DNA of 64,000 nucleotides from Owenia fusiformis (lineage: Eukaryota; Annelida; Polychaeta; Sabellida; Oweniidae), in the NCBI GenBank assembly GCA_903813345.2, contig CAIIXF020000005.1, positions 38,941,375 through 39,005,374 of the forward strand. The letters run 5' to 3'. Positions 51,201 to 62,490 of this stretch are shown here, piece after piece (position 1 is the stretch's first letter; each line of letters opens with the position of its first letter). The position numbers were made by a program, and so were the translations under genes. Under the pieces are notes generated by a model. That model was not told the DNA's origin, did not search any database, and was given only the letters and a program-made list of their open reading frames with translations.

Positions 51201-52194
51201 ATAACATAATATATTTCTAATAAGATCCAGGTTTTCTCTACAATTTGACAATATTTGATAAACGAATTTTAATGACAGGCGTGAAATGATATGTATTAAT
51301 CATACACCTTTGCAATTAGTTACTGTACGCATGAGATGGCTACAATTTCAATCATATTATACTTAGTATAATATAAAATTTCCACATTGTAATTTGAATT
51401 CAGAAATCAGAGCAAGACTCTTCAGTCCTGATGAAACACGTGCAGCGAATTGGGTTGATGTAATTGCGATTCGGATTGATAGAGCCAGAATTACGGTTGA
51501 TGAGAATGGAATTAGCGACGGTAGGGATACATATGCGTGGGGTTCAGAGAGTCGTGTGAACTTTGGTTTCGCAAGGATGATGATTCGAGGCAGATTTGCT
51601 GAAATATTTCTTGGAAAAATCGTGACTGAAATTGAAATCAGACGTGACCATATGCAATTTGGTATTTATCAGCATGGAGGATTTGGACCCCGAGTTTATG
51701 GCATCTTAGGTGAGACTTCATTCGGGTAAATTTTTAATTAAATGTCGTCACGTCTATAATAACGATTCCATGTTTTTATTCTGATGAATTGTAACTGCTG
51801 TGAGTGGCTATAAAGTTAATCTGGTGATACATTCCTCTTTACTCGACTCTCCATCTCACCTGGTTGTCATAGTCGTAATAGCAACCAAAGAGTAAATATG
51901 TAAGTATGGTAGAAAGGGACTTTTTTGCGAGCACATATCAATTGCAAATATGATACGCCATTTGTCCCCGTCTTATTTTGAATCTCGTTTCCAGGCGACG
52001 TCGTTAATCAAGGAACGTTTAAGAGGGATATTAGTGGAAACCATGGCAACATTATGCTGTTTGGAGGAGTATATCCTGTCACTGAACAGGTGAAATTGTC
52101 GAGCGCCGGAAAATGTTGGTTTCTTAAATATGGACATCTATCTCCGCTAATCCAAAAAATCCGTGACAACTACATCAAAGATACATTGTTCTAA
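48224..52194 (+). CDS. Gene B: secreted phage-type lysozyme fused to ITIH-C-like domain
   Basis: The exons are 48224-48335, 48601-48699, 49188-49318, 50159-50441, 50580-50744, 50900-51010, 51404-51709 and 51995-52194. All phases agree and the total is 1407 nt, 468 residues. Residues 1-19 (MSWGLKLFMLIVFATIAYG) are a signal peptide. A short KHGSKEHGSKEHG repeat follows. Residues about 38-206 are T4-type lysozyme-like, about 209-262 a Cys module, and 264-468 an ITIH-C-like domain as in gene A. Animal phage-type lysozymes are known in bivalves, but I know of none joined to an ITIH-C domain. Secreted, peptidoglycan-directed defence or digestion is the likely role. The acceptor of exon 5 (TAATTGAAG) is weak and the exon 4 donor is GTAGAT. 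Confidence 0.82.
48601..50441 (+). CDS. Gene B exons 2-4: T4-type (GH24-like) lysozyme domain
   Basis: The core reads IADYIKKHEELKTTPYWDTK followed by GITYVGVGF, aligning with the T4 lysozyme pattern of Glu, nine residues on an Asp, then a GxxTxGxG turn. Glu54 and Asp63 fit catalytic Glu11 and Asp20 of T4. At the Thr26 position the residue is Tyr69, with Thr68 one place earlier. The C-terminal lobe has PELQSAIVDALFHGDL and KSRKWKEAGEKYI, equivalent to the RRAAINMVFQMG and QQKRWDEAAVNL helices of T4. Intron 3 of the gene carries a long pentanucleotide repeat. Confidence 0.75.
48998..49143. mobile_element. Hairpin MITE family H1, copy 2
   Basis: The ends GGTCATATTTGCTCCGATTT and the inverse-like GCAGCAAATGTGACC, with inner CCCGGCCCGAT and ATCGGCCGGGT, match the copy at 1259-1398. 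It ends about 45 bp before exon 3 of gene B. Confidence 0.55.
49378..49583 (+). repeat. (AATAC/AATGC)n pentanucleotide microsatellite
   Basis: About 40 units of a pentamer alternate between AATAC and AATGC types and become purer toward the 3' side. It lies 60 bp after the exon 3 donor of gene B. The 5-bp unit leaves all frames open, which explains overlapping ORFs on both strands made of repeated CIVLY or YNTIQ motifs. Confidence 0.9.
50580..50744 (+). CDS. Gene B exon 5: CxxDxDC cysteine module
   Basis: The exon encodes QCEKDEDCECCNNQPYCRKG followed by MCSECEKDQHCTKKGKSKC and ends NWVC. Cysteine spacing matches exon 22 of gene A (CKVDSDCCGERPYCCHGICS). Phase 1-1. It recalls WAP- or dickkopf-like disulfide modules without matching one fully. 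Confidence 0.7.
50900..52194 (+). CDS. Gene B exons 6-8: ITIH C-terminal-like domain
   Basis: It opens GDPHVSVKLNDGSNTNFCFD, continues through LFSPDETRAANWVDVIAIRI and TEIEIRRD to RVYGILG, and closes with GKCWFLKYGH and NYIKDTLF. Exon by exon it matches gene A exons 23-25 (111 nt in both; 306 against 324 nt; 200 against 197 nt), so this cassette is a tandem duplicate. Confidence 0.78.
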
Positions 52195-52365
52195 TGAACG
52201 TTTTCGAGTGACAATCGACATTATTTGCATTTCTATTTGAAGTGAGATGCACCCTGTTATACATTGTCACATTGTATCATTAAATTGTGTTCTATCTCTG
52301 TAATCATTATGAAAGTTTCACTTATCTTATTTTATTTGTTAAGGTGAAAAACATTGAAATAATGA

Positions 52366-52371
52366 AATAAA
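52366..52371 (+). terminator. Poly(A) signal of gene B
   Basis: AATAAA lies 172 bp after the gene B stop codon. Confidence 0.5.
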
Positions 52372-52399
52372 TGATCTTCGTTGAAACTATATTTTGTTC

Positions 52400-54830
52400 C
52401 ATTAGTATACTAGCTTAGTGGAGTGCGGAAGTTTCATGAAAATGAAATTAGTAATCAAAATGAAGTGAACGTATAGCATAATTACCCAAATTTGATTAGT
52501 GCAAAAGTGGGGGATGTTTAAATTCTACCAAAATAATAAATATGGTAACACTATAATACATCATATTGAAAAAAATCTTTAATTATCCTGAAATAGAGTA
52601 TGTACTTTAGGGATTTCAAAAATAGATATGACAAGGAATGATACGAGCCGAAAATATTCTAAAATTCTAACACTTTCGGGTTAGCTTGCTCGCTAGATCT
52701 GACCCCCCCCCCCCCCCCAGAAAGAAAGAGAAAAAAAGAAAGCACGAGTAAAAAAGGAAAAAATCGTTTGCCAAAGAGATAAACTTAACAAGTAACTACT
52801 GCTTGAGTGATAACATGGGGATATTAAAATATATATTAGCTCATACTTATCATTGGAATAAATACCATCTTGATTCACAAAGTACTGTAGTTTCGATTCC
52901 TACTTCACTAGACCCAGTGGAGAGCGGCAATGGCTAAATACAAATAACTCATTATTTCAGATAATATCAAACTGACTAAAAACAGGACAGATTAACTACT
53001 ACTATAAGGCCTTTTTGAAAATTCAAGTTAGCTCAAAACGTAAATTTTGATCGACTATTTCAATATTCTATACTTTTGATCTTTGGCCGTATCTCCCTGG
53101 CCGTATACATAGACTAGTCGAAAGAGCATATTGAGCGATTAGTCCTGCCTTCGAAATCCAATACAACAAGTCCATTATTTTGGTAAGGCAACATTTTATT
53201 TATTCATGACTGAACTTATAAGTGTACACTATAAACCACAGTATGACCTACACCGAAAGAATGCAAACAGAGTATTAGGTCGACTGTCTGTTATTTTACT
53301 GCATGTACAAGTATTAGTGTTCTGATATTCCAAGAGGGGAAGAGTATTCTTGAAAATACAGAGAAAGAAGAAAGGATTTCAGGACTCGGAAACACATACA
53401 TGTTATACTACAACACTAATGACTTGGCAGAGATTTCCATAGGAATATAATCAGGCATCGTAGACATCGTATCTGCTTCAATCTCAACTCACAGTAACCC
53501 AGCGTAAGTATACGGTTTTAGTCTCGGAAATTATTTCAAATGGAGTCCTGGTAACATGGAATTGGCCCCGTGGAATTGCAGTAAGGCATAGAATTCGAAT
53601 CTTGGGTTACAAAGGGAGAATCCAGCTACTCCCGACTATACATTGATAACGTGTATAAAAGTCGAAACACTGCAAACAAACACAAATGTATTCCTCCAGT
53701 CAAACGTTGGAGGGCTGGAAAAACGACGTGTCCGGAATGGGCAAAACTGAGGGCAAGGGGTGGTGGTTAAAGAATCGGTTGGGCCTAATAACGGTATATG
53801 CAACTTGATTGGGGAACCTGTTTGTTTTGATACTACGAATAATTACACCTGGGCTTATTTTGAATGAGAATATATGCATTCCAGTACTCACTAATAGTTG
53901 TAGGAAAGGGCATGAATGGTAGCATTCTATTTTCGTGCAGAAATGTCTATCAGTGTACCATTCTACATTTTACTTATCACTTGCATATGCAGAGAGGGAA
54001 CAGCTGGCTGGCTGATCATGAACGTGTGTTACTGCAAGAGATACATCAAACTAACATGGTTATTTTTGTATGCTAGTATTTATTGCAACATGATTGCTAT
54101 TGCTTTGAGGCTTGAGATACCGTATATCAGGGTCGACCATTAAGTGATATGTGGCGCAATCATTTCCGATTTTACTGGTCATGGCGTTTTGGGGTTCAAT
54201 CCCGGGTTCAATACAGTATGAGAACAACTTGTACAATCCTAATTGATATACAACCCAGAAAAAACATTATAGGGATTTTTTCAAGCTTGTAACTTGTACC
54301 TGCAGTCTACCTAGTTGTATGGTATGCAGTAGAAAACTTGAATGTTCTGGAAAATATGTAGGTTTTGGATAAATATATTAGGTACCAAAGTTTAAATGGT
54401 ACTCCCCTTACTTTACTTTAGCTAACATTAAGCTACATGTCACGCTGTATAGAGTTGTGATGCAATCCGTACTGACGTAGATTTGTAGCTTTATTAGGAA
54501 AGCCTTAAGATAATCATACATGGCCCGTAGCCAGTATTTGCCCTAAAGGGGGGGGGGGGTCAGTTTTCAAAAATTTCCAGGGGGGGGGTTCACATTTGAC
54601 AATTTTGGCCCAAATATGACTAAAATCACTTGAGAAGTGCTCAAAATGGTGAAAAACTACATGATTGGCCGGGGGGGGGGGTTCGCCCGAACCCTGCGAA
54701 TTCCCCCCCCCCCCTTTGGCTACGGGCCTGATGATACTGACGTTATTATGGCCTTTTATCTGTTTGTCTCAATCTAAAGCTGAGCTATATCCATGTTGTA
54801 TGCTAGTTTCAGTCTCAGCTAGTTTCATGT
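52400..54830. other. Intergenic interval between gene B and the BTB gene
   Basis: No exon was recognised. A polypyrimidine/polypurine patch (17 C followed by AGAAAGAAAGAG) lies at 52702-52760. Family M2 MITE copy 2 is at 54521-54735. An untranslated first exon of the BTB gene may lie in this interval, because its ATG exon starts at an acceptor. Confidence 0.45.
54521..54735. mobile_element. G/C-tract MITE family M2, copy 2
   Basis: The ends GGCCCGTAGCCAG and TTGGCTACGGGCC are inverted. The inside matches 14785-14996 in the opposite direction (CACTTGAGAAGTGCTCAAAA against its complement). Four long G or C runs vary between the copies. Confidence 0.65.
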
Positions 54831-54846
54831 TTTGCATTTCAGTTCA

Positions 54847-56230
54847 ATGGCCGAGACAGAGAATGTGGACGGGCCAAAGATTGACTTCAGCAAACCTTGG
54901 CAATTTGGTGATATCATTTTTATCGTAGAAGACAAGAAGATATACGCAAACAAGACTATTCTCTCGATGTGGAGTCCGGTTATGGAAGCCATGTTCCACA
55001 GAGATTTCAAGGAGAAGAATGCTATGGAGATCAATCTCCCGCATAAATCTTACGAAGAAGTCATAGAATTCTTGAAAGTGCTGCACCCACCCAACGAGGA
55101 AATCAGTGGTATACTATCTGATTCTCAAGCTATCGATTCAGTCTTACACAACTCATCTTTTGTGGATCGTAATCTCAAAAATTCTGGTACACATTTCTCA
55201 ATGGTTACCATAGAAACTAGCTAGAATGTATATTTATGTCGGGTCCCTATAGTAACATTTACACTAGTATTAACAGAATCTCATTTTAGCATTACGGTAT
55301 CTCATTCAGTATCCCTCGATGTATAAAAGGGAGTTTAAGCTTGCATATAAAATCGAAACACCAACCTATACGTGTGACCAATCGCCCATAGAAATGCATC
55401 GCTTAAATATTTTCCGTTCAGGTTTAGGTTGTGGAAAACATTGCAAGCTTAAACTCCCTAATGTCTGAGAACTGACTTATTGGAAAGATTGCACAACAAA
55501 TGTGCTATTGAAACGAAAACAAAAGCTCAGAAATGTGGTTCAACGTAATGGCAGGTTTATCAACTCATTATTGCTGACAATATATTGTTGTTTGCGATCT
55601 CAACAGATACCTTACATTGACTTCGTCTTGTACCGGATGATCCAGACTTGAATGATGCAAGACTTATTACAATACGATTCACTGTATGTATACTATAGTA
55701 TCACTGTGCACTCAACGACAATGAAGAATACATGTAGAACTTAACAAAAATTGATTATTCCAATTTCAGGTTCGAATATTACCAAGATCTTGCCGTTGAT
55801 CCAGGAGTACCAAGTGGACATATTGATGAAACGATGCGAGGACTTGTTAATGTGTCGATCTGGATGCATACAGAACTATATCCTGGCACAAAAATACAAT
55901 CTCCAAAAACTCAAAGACTCAAGTTACGCTTGGTTGAAAAGAACACCTGTTGGGAGGTTAAAACAACAGCCTGATTTCGAAAAACTTGACCCAGAAGTAC
56001 TTATGGAAATATTTGCTGAAAAATGCGAACGATTTGAAAAATGTCAAGATAGTCTACGAGAGGTTAAACAGGTTATTGAGAGGAAAAAAGTCAATCCAAC
56101 ATTTGCCGGCGCCCATATGCTTTGTGACACTTGCCAAGACGCACGCGGGCAACAAGTCGAATGCATGTCATGCATGAAAAATTGCTGTGAAAAAGTAGTA
56201 GACATTATCAAACAAATGGATCGATGTTAG
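54847..56230 (+). CDS. BTB/POZ protein with C-terminal C4 motif
   Basis: The exons are 54847-55108 and 55770-56230 (phase 1), 240 residues. The ATG (MAETENVDGPKIDFSKPWQF) lies 5 nt after an acceptor at 54841-54842. Residues about 20-90 are a BTB fold (FGDIIFIVEDKKIYANKTIL; SMWSPVMEAMF; EVIEFLKVLHPPNEEI). It continues in exon 2 with ILPLIQEYQVDILMKRCEDL and a BACK-like helical part. A coiled-coil-like stretch (ECQ-type, DSLREVKQVIERKK) and LCDTCQD...VECMSCMKNC, a possible zinc site, end the protein. The nearby GTACAC at 55187 is an alternative donor, but the one at 55109 joins the BTB helices as in other family members. It is probably a CUL3 adaptor or scaffold and lacks Kelch or MATH domains. 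Confidence 0.8.
55328..55459. mobile_element. Small hairpin MITE in BTB intron
   Basis: AGGGAGTTTAAGCTTGCA and its exact inverse TGCAAGCTTAAACTCCCT are separated by about 95 bp. One copy was seen. Confidence 0.6.
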
Positions 56231-56282
56231 CTGTATAATTAAATTAATTGTTAAGTTATTTTTCCTGTTTTGACTTTAATTT

Positions 56283-56288
56283 AATAAA
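56283..56288 (+). terminator. Poly(A) signal of BTB gene
   Basis: AATAAA lies 53 bp after the stop codon. Confidence 0.5.
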
Positions 56289-56299
56289 TGATATATTGC

Positions 56300-58900
56300 C
56301 TTTCAAACGTGTGTATCGTTCGCCCTTGTAGCGTCTCGGGGGATGTTAACACTTTGGTAGCTAATCAACATATTTATCTTAAAAAGATTAACGTTAGTAC
56401 GGTGTAAATATTCAGTAAAAGAAAAACAGAACAAACTTAAAGCTAAACGGGGGAATGCCACCTAACAGAGATGCAAGTCTCGTCCTCAGAATTATATTTT
56501 AAATGTCCGATCATTAACGTACAGTACAACCTGTGGAACTTTTTAATCTTTTAGAATTATGAAATGTTTAGCTCTTTGAGAAATCAGTTAAAATCTAAAA
56601 TATCTCGAAATAACGTGGTACTATTCTAAAGCAATCATGACCAGAATATAAAGATGTCAAAAGAAACATTTAAACTTTTTTATGAGAATTTACCGTTTTG
56701 ATTTTAATGCATTGGCAAAAGAGTGTTATCACAGTGGTCTTACGGCACAATGAGCAATAATATGCCTACGGTATAGGATTTTGCATGTAATATGTAAAGC
56801 GTGTGTGCAGATATTTTTACTATTATTCAGTTTCCTTGATTTCTACACGATCAACGTAGACTTTTGAAACACCACACTCTTTTACATACTCCTTTGGAAA
56901 ATATCATAAAATATCATCATAATAATGTCAGAAACAAATTTGGGCTAGAACGTCATTTAATTTGCATACATTAAAACTTTATTCACGACATGGAAACTTA
57001 AATTTTATTCTCATACAATTATGACAGATGACACTCAGCATTGAGTGTCAGTTAGTTTTACTTTAAGTGTTCATTTATTTATGCATTTGATTTATTGAAA
57101 GTGTCATGGGTACATACATCATATTGAAAACATATCACCCAAATTTAAAATACCCCCGGCCGACAACGACCTATAAGACACTGTAAAACGTGTTTAGTCA
57201 TTTATAAAGGTGGTTTTCTCTCAATTCCAGCATTTGGCTAGGGGCATTTGCAACATATTTACGTAAATACTGTTTAAAACTTTGTCCATCTTTGAAAAGT
57301 ATTTAATTGCGTTAAAACTTTCCCAAACAAATCAGTTCTTACGTGATTATAAACAGCACAATCAAAAAGATGTCCATTTTTATACTGAGCCAATGGCACA
57401 TAAAAAACCTTGTCTGTCATGTTATCTGACATTCCTTCAAAGCTGCCAGTCTCTATTTGCAAGCTAAAGGTGCCACGCCGCACCTGACTGTAGCGAAAGC
57501 CCTTCTACATGAAAAGCTAGGGTATATCTTACTCACTAAAGGTAAGTCTCAGACTGGGTATCGAATTTCAATGTAATTTTTGTAAGTTGCAGCTGATTAC
57601 ACGACGATGCTTATAACTAACAAGGGCTGATCCGAAAACTAACAAGGAGGGGGAGGGGCAAATCTCAAGTCTGAAAATCGTGGGTGCCTAAATGAAAATC
57701 TTGACTGACATTTTGAAAATTTAAGGCCCATTTTCTATGTAATTTGGCCTAAATGCCCAAAAGGCCCCTAAAATTGTTTGACCCAAATTTTTCTCTGGAC
57801 CCATCTTAGGGGGGGTTGCTAATCCACCAGTGCTTCCATTTACACAGTGTCAATGAGCAAAAAAATGTCTACTTGATATGTTAAAAAATGAGATGTCACA
57901 CCCTATAGTGTTCACCCTGCATATTAGTAATATTTAATTTATTTATGAAATATCATTTCACTTATTCGAAAGTTCAGAATTTATAATTTTGGCTACACTT
58001 CAATGTCAAAATATTATCATTTGTCTCCAATCAGACCCTCTCCCCGACCATTTTCTTATTACCAATATATTCAATCGGCTATTCACCCCTTCTTTAAATT
58101 TTACCTTCGTTTTAATAACACATTAAAATATTTGACCTAAAGGAAAGGTTTTGAGTGCAACTTGTATTATTGACAGTGACCACAGATTCCAAACCCCGAT
58201 TAATCCCCTATTCTTCTTACAGAATGCATACCCTCTTGATCCTAGAAGAATGGCAAATTTGTGCGCCCTTATCACAATGCTAAATTCTTAAATGGTTATT
58301 AAAACAACCTTTATGTAATACTTTAGCCACAAATCAAAGTTCCTTTCAATTACATTGAACCTTTTAATCCGTAATAATACGATCATGTAACCCACGGCAT
58401 CTTACCTTTTGCCCCCAAATGGGTATCTCAGTCGGTGACGCTGGCAACGAAATTGAAGGAACATTTTTCGACAATACAAGATAATAGATCAGGTATGTGA
58501 GATGTTATGATATTTTCAATTGATTATTGCTAATATGAAAATTCCACATGACAGACAAATAAGCATTGCCCGCAGGGTGTTTTGCATTTCGCAATGGCAC
58601 TTAATCACAGGTACCACAGGACCGGCTGTTGGCGACCGTGAAATTTTCGCGTCAGGCCAACCTTTTTGTACCTGCAATAATAAATTATGTTAACCACAGG
58701 ATATACGCACATTAAACGCAAGGCCACTACGGCCGGCGCATGAACGCTGAAGAACCCCTCTACTATATAAGTTAAAGGCAGATTCGCGCGGCAGTCGCAT
58801 TTTTTTCATTTTGTCGAACAGCCATCGTAGATCAAAGCCGTCGCAAAATCCACCGGGGAGTTGTTTTGTCTAGATAACTTACTTTAACAAGAACACAAAT
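56300..58900. other. Gene-free interval after BTB
   Basis: No exon was recognised. Around 57620-57840 there is a G/C-tract segment (GGAGGGGGAGGGGC, TTAGGGGGGGTTGC) that may be another degraded MITE. A TATATAAG sequence at 58764 has no gene after it. Confidence 0.4.
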
Positions 58901-58954
58901 GTGTACAAAATGTCCCCACCTTTGGGTGATCCCGTCAAATGGTTATCCTAAAAT

Positions 58955-59825
58955 TGAGTAGACAAGACTTTACCGACACAATTTGAGGAGGGAATATCCA
59001 TAATGGCCACCTTAGAATTTACCCAGAATGCCCAAAAATTAGTCAATTCTAGATTTTCATACTAAGAGCCACCCCTGAAAATGTGAAATTGATCCCTCAC
59101 ACAGCTAACCAGAAAACATGTAAACAAGACTTTACAAACAAGATTTTAGGACGGAAAATCCAAAATGGCTGCCTTGACATTTATCCAGAATGCCAAAAAA
59201 CTAATCTCTTCTAGATTTTCATACTAAGAATCATCCCTGAAAATTTGAAATTGATCTACCAAACGGTTCACCTGGAAATGCGTAGACAAAACTTAACAGA
59301 CAAGATTTTAGGACAGAAAATCCAAAGTGGCTGCCTTGACATTTACCCAGAATGCCCAAAAACTAATCAGATCTAGATTTTCATACTAAGAATCATCTCT
59401 GAAAATTTGAAATTGATCTACCAAACGGTTCATCTAAAAACGCGTTGACAAGACTTTACAGGCAAGATTTTAAGACAGAAAATCCAAAATGGCTGTCTTG
59501 ACATTTATCCAGAATGCCAAAAAACTAATCAGATCTAGATTTTCATACTAAAAATCATCCCTGAAAATTTGAAATTGATCTACCAAACGGTTCACCTGGA
59601 AATGCGTAGACAAGACTTTACAGACAAGATTTTAGGACGGAAAATCCAAAATGGCTGCCTTGACATTTACTTAGAATGCCCAAAAACTGATCAGATCTAG
59701 ATTTTCATATTAAGAATCATCCCTGAAAATTTGAAATTGATCTACCAAACGGTTCACCTAAAAACGCGTAGACAAGACTTTACAGACAAGATTTTAGGAC
59801 GGAAAAATCCAAAATGGCCGACAAT
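58955..59825 (+). repeat. Tandem array, unit about 162 bp, five full copies plus a partial
   Basis: Each unit contains GACAAGACTTTACAGACAAG, AAAATCCAAAATGGCTGCC and GATTTTCATACTAAGAATCA. Units start near 58963, 59124, 59287, 59449, 59612 and 59772 (partial). The first is the most diverged. The array is followed by related single-copy text and a GGACATACGGACAGACG tail (60293-60325), as in dispersed repeats of many marine invertebrates. Confidence 0.75.
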
Positions 59826-60239
59826 AAAAAAGTGATTATGAGTTTTTGCTGATTTCCTTTTACAAAATTATCACATATTACTACTGTTAACAATAACATA
59901 GGCTTTTACAACAAAGTACACCTGAAATTATTTATAAAGCTACTAAATAGTTAAAGTATGAAAATTGAAAAACACCATTCAATATGATACAAAGTATTAT
60001 CGCACGCTAACTTTTCTTAAAACATTCAAAATGGCTGACATGACTGAGCTAACAGGTCCAAAACCTAATCAGATGTAGAATGAAGTGAGCTGAACAAGAT
60101 GTTAAAGTTTCAAAAGCAACTGTGAAGCCATTTTTCTTAAAGTTTGCAGACAAGGAGTTTAGCATTTGACTTCAAAATGGCCGACAGGAAGTAGGTATCC
60201 ACTTACATTTTTTTCATCCACACCTAGATGCACTCGTAA

Positions 60240-60370
60240 GTTATCCCTGAAAATTTAAAGGTGATATCTGTGGCGGTTTTGGAGAAAACTGTCGGACATA
60301 CGGACAGACGGACATACGGACAGACGCGCCTAGGCCGACAATATGGCCCCGAACTATGTGGTGGGGACAT
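60240..60370 (+). repeat. Dispersed-repeat tail with GGACATACGGACAGACG
   Basis: TTATCCCTGAAAATTTAAAG, GGACATACGGACAGACGGAC and ATATGGCCCCGAACTATGTG form the 3' part of a repeat whose 5' part has been tandemly expanded (58955-59825). Confidence 0.5.
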
Positions 60371-60379
60371 AAAAAGTTG

Positions 60380-61300
60380 CAAAAAGTGTGCAAGTTGGTG
60401 TCATACTGTTTGTTTGTGGATGTGCAGTTGAGTTACATCGGAGGATCATTCAAATGTTACTGCAAATAATTTGGTAACAACCACATTTTCAGTTAGTAGT
60501 TTACCTCACATTTTAGAAAAACAATGTGGCTATTTATCTATCTATCTATTTGTTACACTTGAATGATCATCCGGTGTATTGGGAACGTGATGATCGTATC
60601 AGCAGGAAAGCATCCTCCGATCACAGGGCTTCAAAATCCAGAATATATTCTTTCTTTTTACCCCTGCGATAAGCAGTTAGCATTTCTCCGATTAAGAACT
60701 CGCAATCTGATTGGCTGTCGCAACACTGCGACAGAAATCATGCATAAGTCATTGCGCATAATTAGATCACGTGATTCAGTTTAATCGGGCGCTTCCAAAT
60801 TGGTTATAGCAGGGTGAAGAAAGGGGTACGGATTCTGGACACCTGCATAGGAGGATGGCAGGAAAGAAAACAACTCAACATGTTCACAAACAAACAAACA
60901 ATGTGACACCTGTGACACCTACCCGGAGGGCGGGGTATATTCTGGTGTACCCCACAAAAGTAGGTCAAATACCCTACGCAAGACTGACCGTCCCCTTATT
61001 TTGCCATCTTGATCTTCATTCGCTCGGTCTTAACTTGCTGCCGAGAGCAAATGTAGATTGATATGCCTTTAAAGGGGATGGATGGATGATTTTGTTAGCG
61101 ACATTTATGAGCAACGGTGTAGAACACCATTGGAGTGTACATAAGTTAACTGTGATCTTATGGGTATGCGGATTGTAATTAAAATAAAATTTTGATCCTT
61201 ATTTATGAACTTTTAAAGATTTTTTAACATTGTGTCAATGGGGATACAACCCGACTTTTTTTAAAAAAACGTACGTTAATTTGAAAATTGAACAAAAGTA
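60380..61300. other. Gene-free interval
   Basis: ORFs at 60563-60784 and 60855-61061 have no splice or family support. Nothing else was recognised here. Confidence 0.35.
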
Positions 61301-61320
61301 AAGAACTATGCGAAGTTGTT

Positions 61321-61950
61321 TTAATAAAGGATTTAAGCCAAAGACTCAATGTATTGTTTGCTGAATCATACCATGAAGGTGATTTATCACATTTGATTTG
61401 ATGACTTGCCATCTTGACCCTTGCAAAAGGTTTCATTGAAAATGATGAAAATGTTTGGAAACAACACCTTCATGGTATGATTCAGCAAACAATGCATTGA
61501 GTCTTTGGCTTAAATCCTTTATTCACACACTGTTCATTATGTGAATACTCTGTTCGGATTGGCTGGAATCGGCCATACCTTGCCTAGCTATGTGTGAAAT
61601 ATCAATAACACATGCAAGGTCACTAGTTAAACAGTTGTCATGGTGATGAATGGATTTTTCACATTGGATTTGATGACTTGTCAACTTGACCCTTGCAAAA
61701 AATTGATTGAAAATGTGTTCATTTAGTGATTTCGTTCCTTTTAGATGGTTTTATAGAAAAAAGTGCTTCATTCCACCCAGGCGTTGTTTCCTAAACTTTG
61801 AATTCCCGCTGCGCGGTCATGCAAAGGTTTGGAAACAACACCTTCATGGTATGATCCAGCAAACAATGCATTGAGTCTTGTACTTAAATCCTTGATTCAC
61901 ACACTGTTCATTATGTGAATACTCTGTTCGGATTGGCTGGAATCAGACAT
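61321..61950. repeat. Repeat R2: one inverted and two direct copies
   Basis: The inverted copy 61321-61381 and the direct copy 61465-61580 share CACCTTCATGGTATGATTCA and AACAATGCATTGAGTCTTTG and can form a hairpin with arms of about 58 bp. A second direct copy starts at 61839. All three relate to 29490-29812. Confidence 0.65.
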
Positions 61951-62452
61951 GTCATGTAGATAAAGTCTGCGTTTATGGATCCAACACTGCTACCCGTCAT
62001 AATATACTAAAACATCTTTGAGGAATGTCAATAGATGGCGAAGAATGCAGCGGGTTAAATTGAACTTGACACAGATCGCAGACGGCAAAAAAGCAAAATA
62101 GCAGTAATGCACAGTCATTGTGATTCTACCTATAGATCTATACATGCTGCCATCTATTATTCCATCAATAAAATAGTTTTTAGATGTTTCGGAAAAATGC
62201 AAACAATGCAAATCTTTTAACTAAATGGAGCTTGAATAATCGATTATGGCAAAAGCAAAGTTGGGTCAATTTTCTCTGATATTGATCAATTTATATCACT
62301 AGTATTTGCTTGACAAACCCCATTTGCTGTCCATATCAAATGTGCCCCAAATGGATACCACCTCTCATTGGACAGGCTTGCCTATACACCTCCCGTGTCA
62401 TCCCTAGTTGGAGCTATATCTTTCCAATGAATGTACATTTGTCGCAAATAAC

Positions 62453-62490
62453 CTCGAGATCTAGACCCGGGGATCTAGATCTGTCTGCAG
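62453..62490. other. Palindromic stretch dense in restriction-type hexamers
   Basis: CTCGAG, AGATCT, TCTAGA, CCCGGG, AGATCT and CTGCAG follow each other within 38 bp around a GATCTAGA...TCTAGATC near-palindrome. The flanks look like ordinary host sequence. Confidence 0.5.

Noticed and set aside
48224-52194. Bacterial contamination as the source of the lysozyme region
   Set aside because: The domain is split by introns with animal splice signals and joined in phase to animal-type exons.
54665-54928. Pro/Gly-rich ORF running into the BTB start
   Set aside because: It translates the M2 MITE and the intron; the real exon starts after the acceptor at 54842.
55109-55224. Extension of BTB exon 1 to the donor at 55187
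   Set aside because: It would insert about 26 residues between two helices that are contiguous in related BTB proteins; kept only as an alternative.
57274-57483. ORFs on both strands at 57.3 kb
   Set aside because: No splice sites, no family resemblance and fully overlapping frames.
58955-59825. CRISPR-like array
   Set aside because: The units of about 162 bp are repeated end to end with no unique spacers; this is a tandem repeat in an animal genome.
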